Source: Larix sibirica (Eukaryota; Streptophyta; Pinopsida; Pinales; Pinaceae). From it: DNA of 23,765 nt. The stretch's first letter is position 1. Every line of letters begins with the position of its first letter. The notes below the pieces were generated by a model. That model worked only from the letters and a program-made list of their open reading frames with translations, ran no database searches and was not told the DNA's origin. The stretch spans positions 8,870-32,634 of the forward strand of contig NWUY0300068360.1 in assembly GCA_004151065.3 (NCBI GenBank), given 5' to 3'. This document shows, in pieces, positions 1 to 9,968 of this stretch. The position numbers and the translations under genes were made by a program.

Positions 1-539
1 TGTGGAGTGATTCCTTCCATAAGGAATAATCGATGGTATTTCTACCTCAAGGGTTTTCTCTACATATTGTGTTCATTCTCTTGTTATCTATTATCTGGAT
101 CTATTTGTTATCCTCAAGTTAATGTTTGTGAGGTTGTTTGTGCATTCTTTGGATGGATATTTCTGAAGGTGGTTCTAGAATATAGCAACAAATACAATTT
201 TATACATGGTAGAAATTTCATAAAAATTTCTACTCCACTAGAGAAACCAAACATTATTACATTAAGTTTCACACCCTCATAAAGAAAATCAAGGAAAATC
301 TTGTTGATGTTAACTATAGATTTTATAGATTTAATAACAATATTTTGAGCGCTATTGAGGCCATAGACATTGACTCCATGCTTATATATGTTATTCATGA
401 TTCGGATTTATCACTTTTGTTTAGAAGGAGAAGGTCATCTAGTCTTGGTAAAATCTTTATCGAGGCCTTAAAATTAGAGAACACTATGTTTTCTTTTGTA
501 TGGTGGTTTGTCCACATCAACATCCCTTTTCCTAGAAGC

Positions 540-632
540 AATATGAAGAATAATACTTTGTTGTGGCCACCCCACATTAAGGAGTTTCTCATTTGGAGGG
601 CATGTTATAGAGCTACCATTGCTAACAAGTGA
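540..632 (+). pseudogene. possible zf-RVT (non-LTR retrotransposon) remnant
   Basis: A short plus-strand stretch translates to a peptide containing WPPHIKEFLIWRAC, which resembles the PPKIKHFLWRAC core of the zinc-binding region (zf-RVT) that follows reverse transcriptase in plant non-LTR retrotransposons. The frame stops at 630-632 and the expected Cys/His ligands downstream cannot be followed confidently; only a loose CKKC-like pattern appears near 730 in another frame. The preceding open stretch (about 345-540) is not recognisable. The motif is seen; assignment to a LINE is an inference from a short match. It could be chance. Confidence 0.3.
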
Positions 633-929
633 TAAAATCATCCCATAGTTAGATCCCTAGAGAACAAAATTATCCACGTTGATTTTTTTCTTCCAAATTA
701 AAGCTAATCTTGGGAGAAATCTGTGCAAAAAATGTGGATTCGTGAAGAGGATTAAATGTGAAAGGAGGGCTTCTCTTCCTCATGTTGATTTGGTTTTAAA
801 TTTTGGAGAGGAACTCATTTACAATTTGAAGTTTAATCTCAACGCAAGTTAGAAACATATTATAAAACTTGACGAGAACTCTTTTGAGTTCTTGATTTTT
901 TATAGGTTGCATTTAGTGGTTGTTTTTAC

Positions 930-1345
930 TCTCAAATCGAAAAGTGGTGCTACCAGTAGCACCTTTTTTTGGGGGCTAAAATCACAACATTTTTTCTACC
1001 CTAGTCGACCATGGTTGATGCCATTGCAATCAAAATATAAATTGACCCCTGAATTAAAAAATGGTTCTCCCATAATCACCCTCGCTTTTATTCGGAGTTA
1101 AAATTACATATTGCTTGAAGCCATGACATTATCAACCCGTGTCGTTGTATTGAAAAAACTAAAATTATGCTCCCAAAATCACCATGACACGCCCCATTTT
1201 TCTTTTTGGAGCTAAAATTACAATTTGTTTGAAACTGCAACCCTAACAACCAACATTATTATAATGAAAATACCAAAATCAACTCTTAAATTGAAAAGAG
1301 ATGCTACCCATAACACCACTTTTTTCAATTGAGTTAAAATTACAA
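930..1345. repeat. degenerate ~120-bp tandem array, four units
   Basis: The anchor (g)gag(t/c)taaaattac recurs with its taaaa at about 977, 1099, 1213 and 1335, spacings of 122, 114 and 122 bases. Each anchor is preceded by a stretch like ...atcaccatgacac..cctttttt, and units 2 and 3 share more (gaaaccat/gaaactgc.., ..attgaaaa). Unit-to-unit identity is low, so the array is old. The family is not recognised. Such arrays are common in subterminal or non-coding parts of plant DNA transposons, which is only an inference here. Confidence 0.6.
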
Positions 1346-1900
1346 ACATTTAGAAAGTATGATGTGTGACTATATATATTATATCATTACTATAAGAACA
1401 ATAAACCAAGAGACAATATATATAGATATAATTAATTTTGAAAATAAAACAAAATTTCCAAATAAAACCATTAAAATATTCTAAAAACAAAAAATTACAA
1501 CACTATAAAACAAAAATTAAAATAAATAAAAAATTAAAACACTATAAAACAAAAGAAATAAAATTAAAACATCACAAAATGATAAAACATAAAAAGTATT
1601 GTAAAAAATTTAAAAACATAAATTATAACAATGGAAAACAACATAAATTGTAAAAAACGTAAAAACGTAAAACATAAAAAGTATTGTAAAAAAATTAAAA
1701 ACATAAATTATAACAATGTAAAACAACATAAATTGTAAAATTGTAAAAACGTAAAGTTAAAATGCAATGTAAAAAAATTAAAAACATAAACTAAAACATA
1801 ATAAAATGCATTAAACAAGAAGTCAAACTTAAATAAATAAATATAAAAAGAATAAAATGCAACTAGATTAATTTAAACATAATGTTAATATTACCTCTCT
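1346..1900. repeat. A-rich tract with ~84-bp tandem repeat (three copies, 1584-1800)
   Basis: This segment is very A-rich on the plus strand. Within it a unit of 83-85 bases repeats: aaaacataaaaagtattg starts near 1584 and 1669, and the segment gtaaaaaa(a)tt(t)aaaaacataaa starts at 1601, 1686 and 1769. The third copy is partial and diverged. The apparent Lys/Asn-rich open frame across 1438-1653 is a by-product of composition. No gene is seen. Confidence 0.65.
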
Positions 1901-2252
1901 TACCTCTCTCGTCCGGTGGTTCACCTTGGCATAATAAGATGTTGTGGAATGTTCTCTAATCCAAGCCCGCGTATGGATATGGAACCAGCTCTAATGAATT
2001 CTCGTCCTCACTGCCTAGCATCTTGAGCACCTATGTTGTGATCTTGATCGAGAACTTGGGCTGCCCACTCTTGGGCATCATTTGCCCCCACATGCGCATA
2101 CACACCTCCATCATCGGCCTAGGAGGGCAGCAATCAAATGATGGCTTGGTGGCCGAAAACCTCTAAAAGAATAGGCAAAAAATATTTGAAAGGAAAGGGA
2201 AGTTGGCCCTCCCATCAATGAATGCATGAAATCAATCCAAAGCATAACAAAT

Positions 2253-2905
2253 CTATCGTAAAAAAATGGCAGACCACCCAATGCGTCTAGGACTATGCAC
2301 TAAAGAATCTACATAAAATAATAGAGGGAAACTAATGTGCTGCCCATTAGTGGTGAGGTGCGCGATGGTCATCACCAACGGTGAGAGGCACCTCACATGC
2401 TCTGCACTGAAAGAGGAAATGCGGAGCTGTCCATCGCTCACTTGAAAATCAACAGGATCGAGCATGCATTCACCAATATATCTCTGAGAGTAGGCTAGCC
2501 GACTCTCTGTTGCAACACCATCTCGGACCTTAGGGAACCGAGGAAAATCCTCCCCTCTCCTGGATAGCCCAATGATGAAATAGATTTCCTCCTTAGTGGG
2601 TCGAAACCATTGATCGAGACCAACGCAAAACACCAGCCTTCAATGATCTTAGCGCTGGATCAACTAAACTAGCAAGGTTGATTTCCCCTTGAGGGATGTA
2701 GCCTCATGATAAAACTTCAAGAGGCCGCAAACCATCAGGAAGTTCTAGGTCTAATGAATAATCGAGTGAGAGTACAAATCCCTCTCTTGCTCTCTCGCCT
2801 CCCACTCTCGCACGAAGTTGTATTGCTTAACCTGTGCCTGTTGTTGTTGAGATGCCTCTCGGCATTGACGTCTTTGTTTCATATATTACATCGATCACTC
2901 TCATA
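2253..2905 (-). pseudogene. degenerate transposon-like reading frame, unrecognised
   Basis: Read leftwards from about 2905, the minus strand gives a Gln/Glu/Arg-rich stretch (REASQQQQAQVKQYN, then REWEAREQERD), in-frame stops near 2735-2750, and then a 126-codon open frame (2633-2253) containing RPTKEEIYFIIGLSRRGEDF and later GQLRISSF and SPLLFYVDSL-like segments. The amino-acid composition looks like real coding sequence, unlike the surrounding DNA. I do not recognise the family. The RPTKEEIYFIIGL segment loosely recalls plant transposon-associated proteins, but no catalytic motif is visible. Below 2253 the frame continues with stops to about 1930 (a Met-rich, Pro-rich stretch near 2080-2150). 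It lies left of repeats belonging to a CACTA-type element and may be an internal gene of that or another element. The function is unknown. Confidence 0.4.
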
Positions 2906-2999
2906 AATATACATGTAAAAACATTAAAAGAGCATTCTATTTAGTAACATCCAATATACAAATTTTTGCTATTTTTTTTATACAAGCTTTGCATCTTAA

Positions 3000-3490
3000 T
3001 TACAATAACGCATCACCACCAGTGCACTTGAACCACAAGAGCACCGCTAATAGTGTGCTAATATAAAACAAACGCACATGTAAAATTTTGTTATATTTTA
3101 AATATATAAAAATAGGAGGTGCGTCATATATGAGAAGCCTAGGTTCATTATGTCCAACGTAGCGCACCATTGTACGAGCATCTATTTATTTATTTTGTAA
3201 TTTTAAAATGGGGTTGATGGCGTGCCTCATTCACATCATTGCATTGGTGGATGATGCACAAATGTGCATATAGCGCACCGTCTAATTGTGTTTTTTTTAA
3301 TAGTTTTATGGTGCGTTTGTTACACATGAGCTCACCGAGAATTCAGTGAATATAGTGTAACTAAGTGCGTTGTGAACGTTTTGTTTTTTGTTTTTATAAA
3401 TTTTTAAACTTTAGCGATGCGCTAGGAACACTCTAGTGCACCATAATAACAATGTGTCATGCTAAATTAACCGCACCCCGTAACGGTATC
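3000..3490. repeat. GGTGCGC-type degenerate repeats, left block
   Basis: The block is dense in gcgcacc/ggtgcg motifs (e.g. near 3162, 3274, 3309, 3366, 3418) set among AT-rich spacers, and it shares phrases with the block right of LINE-A: gtgctaatataaaac followed by cgcac, and taattgtgttttttttaatag followed by ttttatggtgcg. The orientation is the same as in the right-hand block, so this is one direct array rather than two inverted ends. It is interpreted as the subterminal repeat region of the CACTA-type element that ends at 10645. Confidence 0.5.
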
Positions 3491-3769
3491 ATTTTTAAAT
3501 AAATTATGTTGATTTAACCCGCTCAAAAATTAAATAGTGAAGCAACAATCAATTTACTTGGTTACTTGTGCGTCGGGGAGGCATCTTGGTGATGTATGAA
3601 AAATTTAAAACTTTTACCACTGTTTAGCAAAATTCAAACTCCAGTCAGCAGCCAATGGGAGCGAGCAATTCCGCCACGTGCAGCACGGATGTTAGGGCGT
3701 CTAAGAATGTGATGTATGACATCGATGTTGTTGGCCTCAAAAGCACTGTAGAATGGTAAAAATTATTTT
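3491..3769. other. unassigned segment between repeat blocks
   Basis: About 280 bases of more balanced composition with no repeat units. It contains a CCACGTG box near 3674 and a CCAAT pentamer near 3653, which by themselves prove nothing. At 3744 it contains CACTGTAG preceded by AAG, considered and not accepted as the left end of the CACTA element. No gene is seen. Confidence 0.4.
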
Positions 3770-3913
3770 TTCAGTGCGGTAATTTTTTTAATTAAACCTT
3801 GTATCGGTGCGCTTGGTTCTAGGATGCCCCGGTCTACTTGCTAATATAAATGCACCATGAATATAAATTTGAAATAAAAATATATAGTCATTTTTAAAAA
3901 AAAATGGAAAGTG
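3770..3913. repeat. GGTGCGC-type repeat unit left of LINE-A
   Basis: The unit reads cggtgcgcttgg, then tgctaatataaatgcacc, then atgaatataaatttgaaat, closely matching the two units right of LINE-A (around 10020-10090 and 10130-10200). It is interrupted at 3913/3914 by the LINE-A poly(A), and the unit resumes at about 9979 (ttaaccctaatgcggtgc), which places the LINE insertion inside the array. Confidence 0.65.
3904..3913. repeat. LINE-A target-site duplication, 3' flank copy (putative)
   Basis: ATGGAAAGTG directly precedes the poly-T (minus-strand poly(A)) of LINE-A. The matching right copy is TATGACAGTG at 9969-9978, similar but with one mismatch and one indel. Support comes mainly from the host repeat unit resuming on the far side. 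Confidence 0.45.
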
Positions 3914-4275
3914 TTTTTTTTTTAACCAGAACGAATAGGATTGAATTAAAAAAACGGGGGGGAACCCGTGGCCGAGGCCAAACCAGCTAAGTACAACATT
4001 ATAGAATTCATGTAGATGTGATACTCCTTGATCCCAATTCCAATCTGCGTTCTTGAGTCGATTAGCTATTGTATTTAGACTGGACAGGACCTTGCTGCCC
4101 TTAGCATTTTTTATTATGCTTGCTTGGTAGACGCGGCATGGCTTTTGCTCTCCAAGCTCTGTACCTAGATTACGCAACTCTGGTTTAGTATCATAAATCT
4201 CGTTGCTCAATGCCATGTGTCCCTACCTTTCATCACTTCCCCGATCCACATACAGTCTACCTTTGCATGTTATGA
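3914..4275 (-). other. LINE-A 3' region and poly(A)
   Basis: After the RNase H frame ends, the minus strand runs through about 360 bases to a 3' terminus with the sequence style common to plant LINE tails: a CGGCCACGGGTT segment, a run of C, a T run, TTCAATCCTATTCGTTCTGG, and then a 10-base A run (poly-T at 3914-3923 on the plus strand). A 142-codon open frame at 4216-3788 crosses the poly(A) into flanking DNA and is not a gene. Compared with LINE-B this tail is short. Confidence 0.7.
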
Positions 4276-4727
4276 TTAAGGGATATGGTGATGACTCGTT
4301 TCCCTGTCTGAGTGTTCAATTTTCCCAGGATCGAGGCCAGATCCGGATTTTGCCTCTATGTCTGCTTCGCAATTTAAGTCTCTCATGGTGTGGAATGCTT
4401 TAAATTGGACGAATGAAGCCGCAATTTTTTGAATGCGTTGAATAATCCATTTTATTGCCAAATTATTGAAATATGAGTGCAAGTTGAAGGCTTTGATGAT
4501 TAAGAGGGAATCTTCAAACACCTGTAATTTCTCAATTCTTTGGTTTTTGGAAATCTGACATCCTTTTAGAAGAGAAAAAGCGTATGCTAAATTATTTGAA
4601 CAAGAACCCAGTCCCCATCTGTATCTGATTTCCAACACTCCTCATGTAGAAAAACAAAACCCCCCTGCTCCTACCACCCCGGGGTTTCTTTTGGATGCAC
4701 CATCAAAGTGTAAGCTATCCAAAGGCT
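4276..4727 (-). pseudogene. LINE-A ORF2, RNase H domain
   Basis: This is the C-terminal ribonuclease H of ORF2, which would remove the RNA strand from RNA:DNA hybrids. It begins with FDGASKRNPG (first catalytic Asp). A TGA stop interrupts it near 4645, then follow a TNNxAE-like segment now reading SNNLAYAFSLLKGC, the second acidic site as FEDSLLIIKAF (normally GDS), and a tail reading MRDLNCEAD, corresponding to the usual REANxxAD with the final Asp. The expected Glu in NNLAYA is lost. Upstream it connects to zf-RVT (5572-4883) through a stretch with stops and a frameshift. The domain assignment is firm from motif order; the copy is inactive. Confidence 0.75.
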
Positions 4728-4882
4728 ACTTATTTCTCCAATCTTGAAATTCGGAATTTGAGAGTCTAATTTGCCAAGATGGCAGGTTTCGGGGTCGAAG
4801 ACCTATTTCCTTTATGGGGCTTGAAGGGAGCGTCCCAAGCCAATTTAGCTCATTTATGTTGAGGTTTGTATCTGTCTTGAGT

Positions 4883-5572
4883 TTAGAAGAATGTGCGCAT
4901 TATAAGAAGGCCTTTGGCCTGTCCAACAACTTGTAAGGGAGAGGGGCAGGAGTCATGGAATATAGCTTTGTTCCTGGCAAGCCAAATCTTCCAGCACGTG
5001 AATTTAGGAAGAGTCAACCATATTTGGGACCATAATTTTTTTTTTGAAAGAGGGGAAGGGTAGATGGAATTCCAATATTTGAGTAAGTAGGTGGTGGATT
5101 TGAGCACCAGCATGGAAATATAAAGACCTTGAAGCATGTGATCCCAGACTTCTTTTGCAAATTGGAATTCCAAGAATAAGTGGTCTATTGATTTAGAATT
5201 CTTACGACATAAAAGACACCAATGTGGCCCAATAATTCCTCTTTTGATTAAATTGTCTCCAGTTAGCACCTTTCGGTGGGCGAGAGTCCAGATGAAGAAG
5301 TTTACTTTGGGAAGTCCAAATGGGTTCCAAACCATTTCCAATAAGATTTTCCTTGAGGCATCTTGGTTTTGAAGAGCGTTGAAACCTAGGGCTGCAATAT
5401 ACTTTCCTTTTGGGCCCCAGACACAATCATCTTTATCCTCTAGATGAGAAGGAGCACATCCAGCCAAATTTTCTAAAAGAAGAATTCTGGAAGGTTCAAG
5501 ATAGGTTGGGGTTGCTAATGTTTTCCAGCCTTGCCATGCGCCGAAGAAATCCCAGGAGTTGAATTTAGCCAA
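4883..5572 (-). pseudogene. LINE-A ORF2, zf-RVT linker domain
   Basis: A 229-codon open frame covers the zinc-binding region between reverse transcriptase and RNase H. Recognisable pieces in order are WNPFGLPKVNFFIWTLAHRK (the PPKVxxFxW core), then a hinge with GPHWCLLCRKN giving the CxxC pair, then DHLFLEF, where the expected HxxxxC has lost its Cys. KIWLARNKAIFHD near the end matches the WxxRNxxIF motif typical of plant LINEs before RNase H. It lies one frame away from the RT segment upstream, so at least one indel separates them. Confidence 0.8.
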
Positions 5573-5697
5573 CGTTCTTATTCCTTGGTGAGCATGACAT
5601 TGGGCTATATCGTGTAGCTCATGTTTATCTTGAAGAGGGGGATTTCAAATGATTTTATCAGAAAAAAAAAGTCTATATTTATTCCATTTCCAAGGAC

Positions 5698-7442
5698 CTA
5701 GTAAAGCTTCCGAGAAAATAATTCCCATGCGGCTTTGCATAAGGACCATATCAAGGAGCCTTTGGAAACAAGCTTGCTATATAGACATCTTAGCTTTGTG
5801 CCTGCTAAGTATTTATTTCTTAATAACCGACTGACTCGGTGTTGTCTATTGGAAATAATTTTCCATATGATTTTGCCTCCCATTGCCAAGTTTGCTTGGA
5901 AAGGATCTCGGACTTGGAGACCACCTGAAAGTTTTGGTTGTTTTATAATGCTCCAGTTCACCAAATGTATTTTGTTCTCAGTGTTTTCCCCCCCTGTCCA
6001 AAGGAAATCTCTCAGAAGCTTACCTATTTGTTCTAACACCCTTTTAGGCGCCAGCAGAAGAGACGACTGATAAATTGGTAGAGTCGATAGGATTGCTTTT
6101 ACCAAGAGCAATTTTCTGGCTTTGTTGAGCCAATATCCTCCCCAGTTCCTAATTTTGGATTTGATTTTGCTTATTGTATCTTCCCAAAATCCTAATTTTG
6201 AATGACCCTGTGCTATTGGGAGACCCAAATATTTGAATTTGTCCCAATGCTCATGAACTTTCATTCCGAGGATTTGACCAATATTAGCTGCGAAATTTTT
6301 GTCCAGATTCCAACCATAGATAGCGCTCTTGTGGAAATTGATATTACCTCTGGAGGCATTGTAGTACCAGGTCACATTTTGCTTAAATTTTTGAGCAATA
6401 ATTGAGGATCCCCCTCCCAGTAAGAAAGAGTCATCGACAAAGAGAGTGTGGTTGAGAGGCATAGAGTCAGGAGCTAGATTGAGGCCCGACAAGGAACCTG
6501 TTATTAGATCTGAATTCAACTTCCGACTGAGGGAATCTGCCAAAAGAATGTACAAAAAAGAGGACAAGGGACATCCTTGTCAAATTTCACACGTGGCTTG
6601 AAATAATTTAGTGGGGCGTCCATTTACCAAAGGGGCGATCTAAGGCCCTCTTATGCAAGCTGAGATCCAATTTATAAAAGTTTTCTCAAACCCAAAATTC
6701 TCCATGACTTTAAAGAGGAATGAATGTTTGACACGGTCGAAGGCGTTAGCCATATCAATTTTGATGAGCATACCTTTTTCCTTGCGAATTTTGCTAGAGT
6801 GGATAGCTTCTTGAACGAGAATCACGTTGTCGAGGATCTGTCTCCCTTTTAAGAAGCCTCCTTGGTTGTCTAAAATGATTTTAGCAAGAAAAGGCTTCAT
6901 TATATTTTCCAACATTTTGGAGATTATCTTGTAGGAAGAATTGCATAGATAAATTGGTCAGAATCAGCCAAAGGAACTGGGATTTGTCTCTTTTGGTATA
7001 AGGGCTGGGAATGTGGAGTTGGTACAGCCTCCGATATTTTCCTTAGAGTGAAAATTTATAAGCATTCTCATATAATCTTTCCTTATATACTTCCAACAAT
7101 CTTTGTAGAAGTGGATTGAGTACCCGTCTGGTCCTGGGGCCTTGTCAGGATCAAAGGACCAAATTGCGTTGATGACTTCATGTTCAGTGAAGGCTTTTAG
7201 GAGTTCGGTGTTGTTATCCAGTGTGATGTTCTTTGGGATTTTCTCTAGAAGGATTTTCTCTCCTTCCTCTCTAGCGATGTATTCCTCCATGAAAAGGTTT
7301 GAGAAGTGATTATATGCCGCAACTTTGATGTTTCCTTGTCCTTTGACAACTGATCCATTCTCCGTCTTGATTTCTGAGACACGGTTGATTGATTTCCTGG
7401 ATTTGGTTTGTTTATGAAAAAAGGAATTATTCCTATTGCCAT
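5698..7442 (-). pseudogene. LINE-A ORF2, reverse transcriptase domain
   Basis: The reverse transcriptase would copy the element RNA into DNA at the nicked target. In order the minus strand shows FDPDKAPGPDGYSIHFYK (RT entry motif), IPKE, PIYLCNSSYKII, GGFLKGRQILDN, KIDMANAFDRV (first catalytic Asp), a QGCPLSSFLYILLAD block and LFVDDSFLLGG, the intact catalytic FVDD at about 6441-6430. KYLGLPI and the WGGYWLNKARKLLLVKAILS thumb region follow. From 7290 to 5698 the frame is the same and is broken only by stops, e.g. TAG at 6642-6640 where Trp is expected (RGP[W]IAPLVNG) and TGA before QGCPLS where Arg is expected. The 7442-7290 part needs a frame change. The active site is preserved but the protein could not be made. 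Confidence 0.88.
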
Positions 7443-7679
7443 ATTTGAGCCATGTGCTCCGTGATTTTAATCTCCAGAATTCCTCTTCTCTACGAAAGGC
7501 TTGGCGAACCTTGACATGTCACTTGAACTCTTCCTGGAGCATTGAATTATCAATTGGGTGTTCATCCAATGAAGTCTGGAGGGATTCCAGCTCTCCTACT
7601 GCCTTCTTCCTAGGATTAGAAGGTGGGGGAAGTTAGCTTTGGCCCAATCCTTTAAGGCCTTTTTAGTGATTATGAGCTT

Positions 7680-8520
7680 CTACTCCCAAACAAATCCCGA
7701 GGAGCCCAATATAGGAGTTCTCCAGGTTTTATCCAAGATGCCCCAAAAAATTTTGTGGTCTAGCCATTGGGGACTAAACTTGAAGGGGATCGGGCCAAGG
7801 TCTTCTTCCTCTTGCATTTGGAGTAATATTGGTTTGTGATCCGAATCCATATTTGCCATAATTTTTGAAAAAACTATTTGTCCCTCAACTAGAAGGCTGC
7901 TCTGAACTAGGAATCTATCGAGTCGGGCCATAATGTTTCCTTTGCCTAGTCGCTTGTTGGACCAAGTAAATTTTCCTTTCTTAGGTTTGATATCTAGTAG
8001 ATCCCATGTATGGATTAGGGATTCTACCCGAGATTTAAGAATATCCCTTCCGGTGAGGCCTCCCTTTTTTTCAGACGTAGAAAGGGTTATGTTTATGTCA
8101 CCTACTAGAATTAGATTTTGGGGCATGTATGCTTCTAGGAAATCTTCTAAAATTTTCCAACAATCTTTTTTTTCGGAGTAAAGGTTAGAGACATACAAAT
8201 TGAAGAGTGCGATCTAAATGTTTCTTTGAGTATGAGTGAGTTCTGTGAAAAATCCAATGTTGTGTGGAAAAGGAGTTATGTAGCTGGAATTTGTCTGAGG
8301 ACCAGAGGGTTTCCAGGCTGCCGAAGGCCCCTCTGGAATTGACAGCCATACCTGCGTTCTTCTTCCAATTTTCCTTTCCAATAGCTAGGATAGAATTTTC
8401 ATCGAGTTTGGTCTCTTGGAGCATGAGGATCTCAGGCATATCGATTTTTTGGATACCTTTAATTGCTTCTATCTTACTAGGGCTTCCCAGTCCTCTGCAA
8501 TTCCAAGAAACCAGCTTCAT
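7680..8520 (-). pseudogene. LINE-A ORF2 start: AP-type endonuclease domain
   Basis: ORF2 starts at ATG 8520 with MKLVSWNCRGLGSP, the canonical start of plant LINE endonucleases (exonuclease-endonuclease-phosphatase fold), which nick the target DNA. Motifs in order: WNCRG, MLQETK (metal-binding Glu), VGDINIT (Asp/Asn), EKKGG, GKFTWSN, ARLDRFLV and MDSDHKPILL (catalytic Asp-His). One frameshift near 8215 moves the reading from the frame of 8520 to that of 8198; otherwise the domain is open to a TAG at 7682-7680, after which the same frame continues recognisably to about 7500. The start ATG overlaps the ORF1 stop by one base (TAATG). All catalytic motifs are visible, yet the frameshift makes it a pseudogene. 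Confidence 0.88.
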
Positions 8521-8522
8521 TA
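8518..8522 (-). promoter_or_regulatory. TAATG stop-start overlap between LINE-A ORF1 and ORF2
   Basis: On the minus strand the ORF1 stop TAA and the ORF2 start ATG share one A (position 8520). In the non-LTR element SART1 a UAAUG overlap is known to couple ORF2 translation to ORF1 termination; the same arrangement here suggests re-initiation as the way ORF2 was translated. The overlap is seen; the mechanism is inferred. Confidence 0.6.
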
Positions 8523-9860
8523 TCTACCATTGTGAGTAGAGGAGGGGCCTCCCCCTGCCATGTCTCCCATTTTCTTCCCTTCTATTATGGCTCTGGTATT
8601 CCTGCTAAAGGCCATATCTATTGTTTCTTGAGATCCTTGAGTTTTCTCGTGTTCAACTTCTTCTTCCCTTAAATATTTACTCGATTTTCGCCCTAATGTT
8701 TTGGATGATTTGTCTATTAGATCTTCCGAAGATGTAGGGGAAACCACTGGTTTGGATTTTGTAATTTCTGCGTAAGAAGGAGAGAGCGTTCATTTATCTG
8801 AAGTAGGTTTTTTAGGGCTCGGGATTCTCTTAAGCTAGGGTTCCTTTGGGATGTTTTGGATATGAGGGGCCTCCTAAAGTTCTTGATATTTGGGGATTTC
8901 TCCTTCTTCTGGGGCTTCGGGGATTTCCTAGGTTTTTGGAGTTTCAAGAGATTTGAATCTATTCCCAGTATTAGTGGCCAAATATTTCTGATATTGAGGG
9001 CCTATCTTCCTCAAACCTTGAACTTCTTTTAATAGGGTTTTTGGTCCCGATCTGGAGGTAGGTTTGTTTTTAATAGATGTCCATTGCTCTTTTTTCCCTC
9101 CTGACTTCTAATTTGCAGGTTTCTTCTTGCAATATCAAGAAAAATGCCCATATTCATGGCAATACCTGCATTTGAATGGGATTTGTTCATAGTCTAGTTC
9201 ATGAATGTGAGACCAATCTGCCACAATGAGTTTTATAGCCTTCCGGAGTATATGTTCCAGATCTACTCCAACGCAGATCCTTGCACATGAATATTGATCC
9301 TTTCGATCTGCTTTGTCAATGTATTTTCCAAGGGTATTTCCAATAGTTTCTAATGATTCTGGGTTCCAGCAATGGAGGGGAAGGTGTGGGAGTCTCACCC
9401 AGACCGAAACTGCAAAGGGAACATCTTGGGATGGATCAAAATCTGGATTCCATTTATTCATGTAAAGCCCTTGTGGCCCCATGAAGTATGGACCATTCCT
9501 GATGATTAACTCTCGATCTAGTTTGCTTTCAAAGACGAATGCGATAAAACCCTTTCCTAAAAAATAAGATTTTACTTCTTCCAAGATTAAGGGCCTCCAG
9601 TTTTTCTGTACCAATGTTTCAATAGTTTTTGGAGAGGGCCACAAGCCTATGAATTGACCAATCAAACCTTGTTCTAAGAGATTAAGGGATGTCTTACAGG
9701 GTTTCTCTACCGGAAGCGCTACTGTGGGTATCTCAGATAGTTTTTTCACAAACTTTTGTTGAGAAGCTGGCAATGTATTCTTCCCTTGAGCTGAGATTAG
9801 CTTCATGAATTCGCTAAGATTAGAAGGGGGAGGAGGGGCTGAGTCTCCTCCTGAAGCCAT
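8520..9860 (-). pseudogene. LINE-A ORF1: DUF4283-like, CCHC-knuckle nucleic-acid-binding protein
   Basis: ORF1 of plant L1 elements makes the RNA-binding protein of the retrotransposition particle. From ATG 9860, MASGGDSAPPPPSN leads into a DUF4283-like region (about residues 55-200: IGQFIGLWPSP, GFIAFVF, WNPDFDPSQ, VWVRLPHLPLHCW). A zinc knuckle CRYCHEYGHFS then ends in TGA at 9135-9133, followed immediately by YC, so the CX2CX4HX4C knuckle is complete apart from a stop where Arg (CGA) is expected. The same frame then runs without any indel to TAA at 8522-8520, about 446 codons in all, broken by about six stops, all TAG or TGA. The C-terminal half is Pro/Lys/Glu-rich and low in structure. 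The pattern indicates loss by point mutation rather than by indels. Confidence 0.85.
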
Positions 9861-9968
9861 TGTGGGGGGCGAATAGAGCTCGAGGGTTGAGCCCTAGTCA
9901 CATTCGGTGCAGGCGACGAGCTCTCAGGTCGGTTTGATGTGCATCTTGCCCACAAAACGACTTATGAT
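9861..9968 (-). promoter_or_regulatory. LINE-A 5' UTR / presumed internal promoter
   Basis: About 108 bases between the putative 5' end and the ORF1 ATG, clearly more GC-rich than the flanks (e.g. GAGCTCGTCGCC and CTCGAGCTC on the minus strand). LINEs carry their promoter in the 5' UTR, so this is its expected place. No core promoter motif was identified. The exact 5' end is set by where the host repeat resumes. Confidence 0.4.

Larger units (their letters stand above)
3914..9968 (-). mobile_element. LINE-A: near full-length, decayed L1-type LINE with RNase H
   Basis: This is a plant L1-type non-LTR retrotransposon on the minus strand, about 6.05 kb. In order of its own reading it has a ~108-base 5' UTR, ORF1 (9860-8520) with a DUF4283-like region and a CCHC knuckle, ORF2 starting at 8520 with AP endonuclease, reverse transcriptase, zf-RVT and RNase H, a 3' UTR with a GGTTCCCCCC tract, and a 10-base poly(A). 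Elements of this kind copy themselves by target-primed reverse transcription in the nucleus. Both ORFs carry in-frame stops (mostly TAG/TGA) and ORF2 has several frameshifts, so it is dead. The host repeat sequence resumes on the other side, giving good boundaries: the 3' end is precise, the 5' end uncertain by roughly 10 bases. Confidence 0.9.

Noticed and set aside
1438-1653. Lysine-rich 71-codon frame
   Set aside because: Produced by the A-rich tandem repeat; low complexity.
3744-3760. CACTGTAG preceded by AAG as the left end of the CACTA element (the right end is followed by AAG)
   Set aside because: Beyond CACT the match to the right terminus is poor, the TAGCGGAGG motifs are missing, and direct repeats of the same array continue to the left of it. 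A 3-base match is easily chance.
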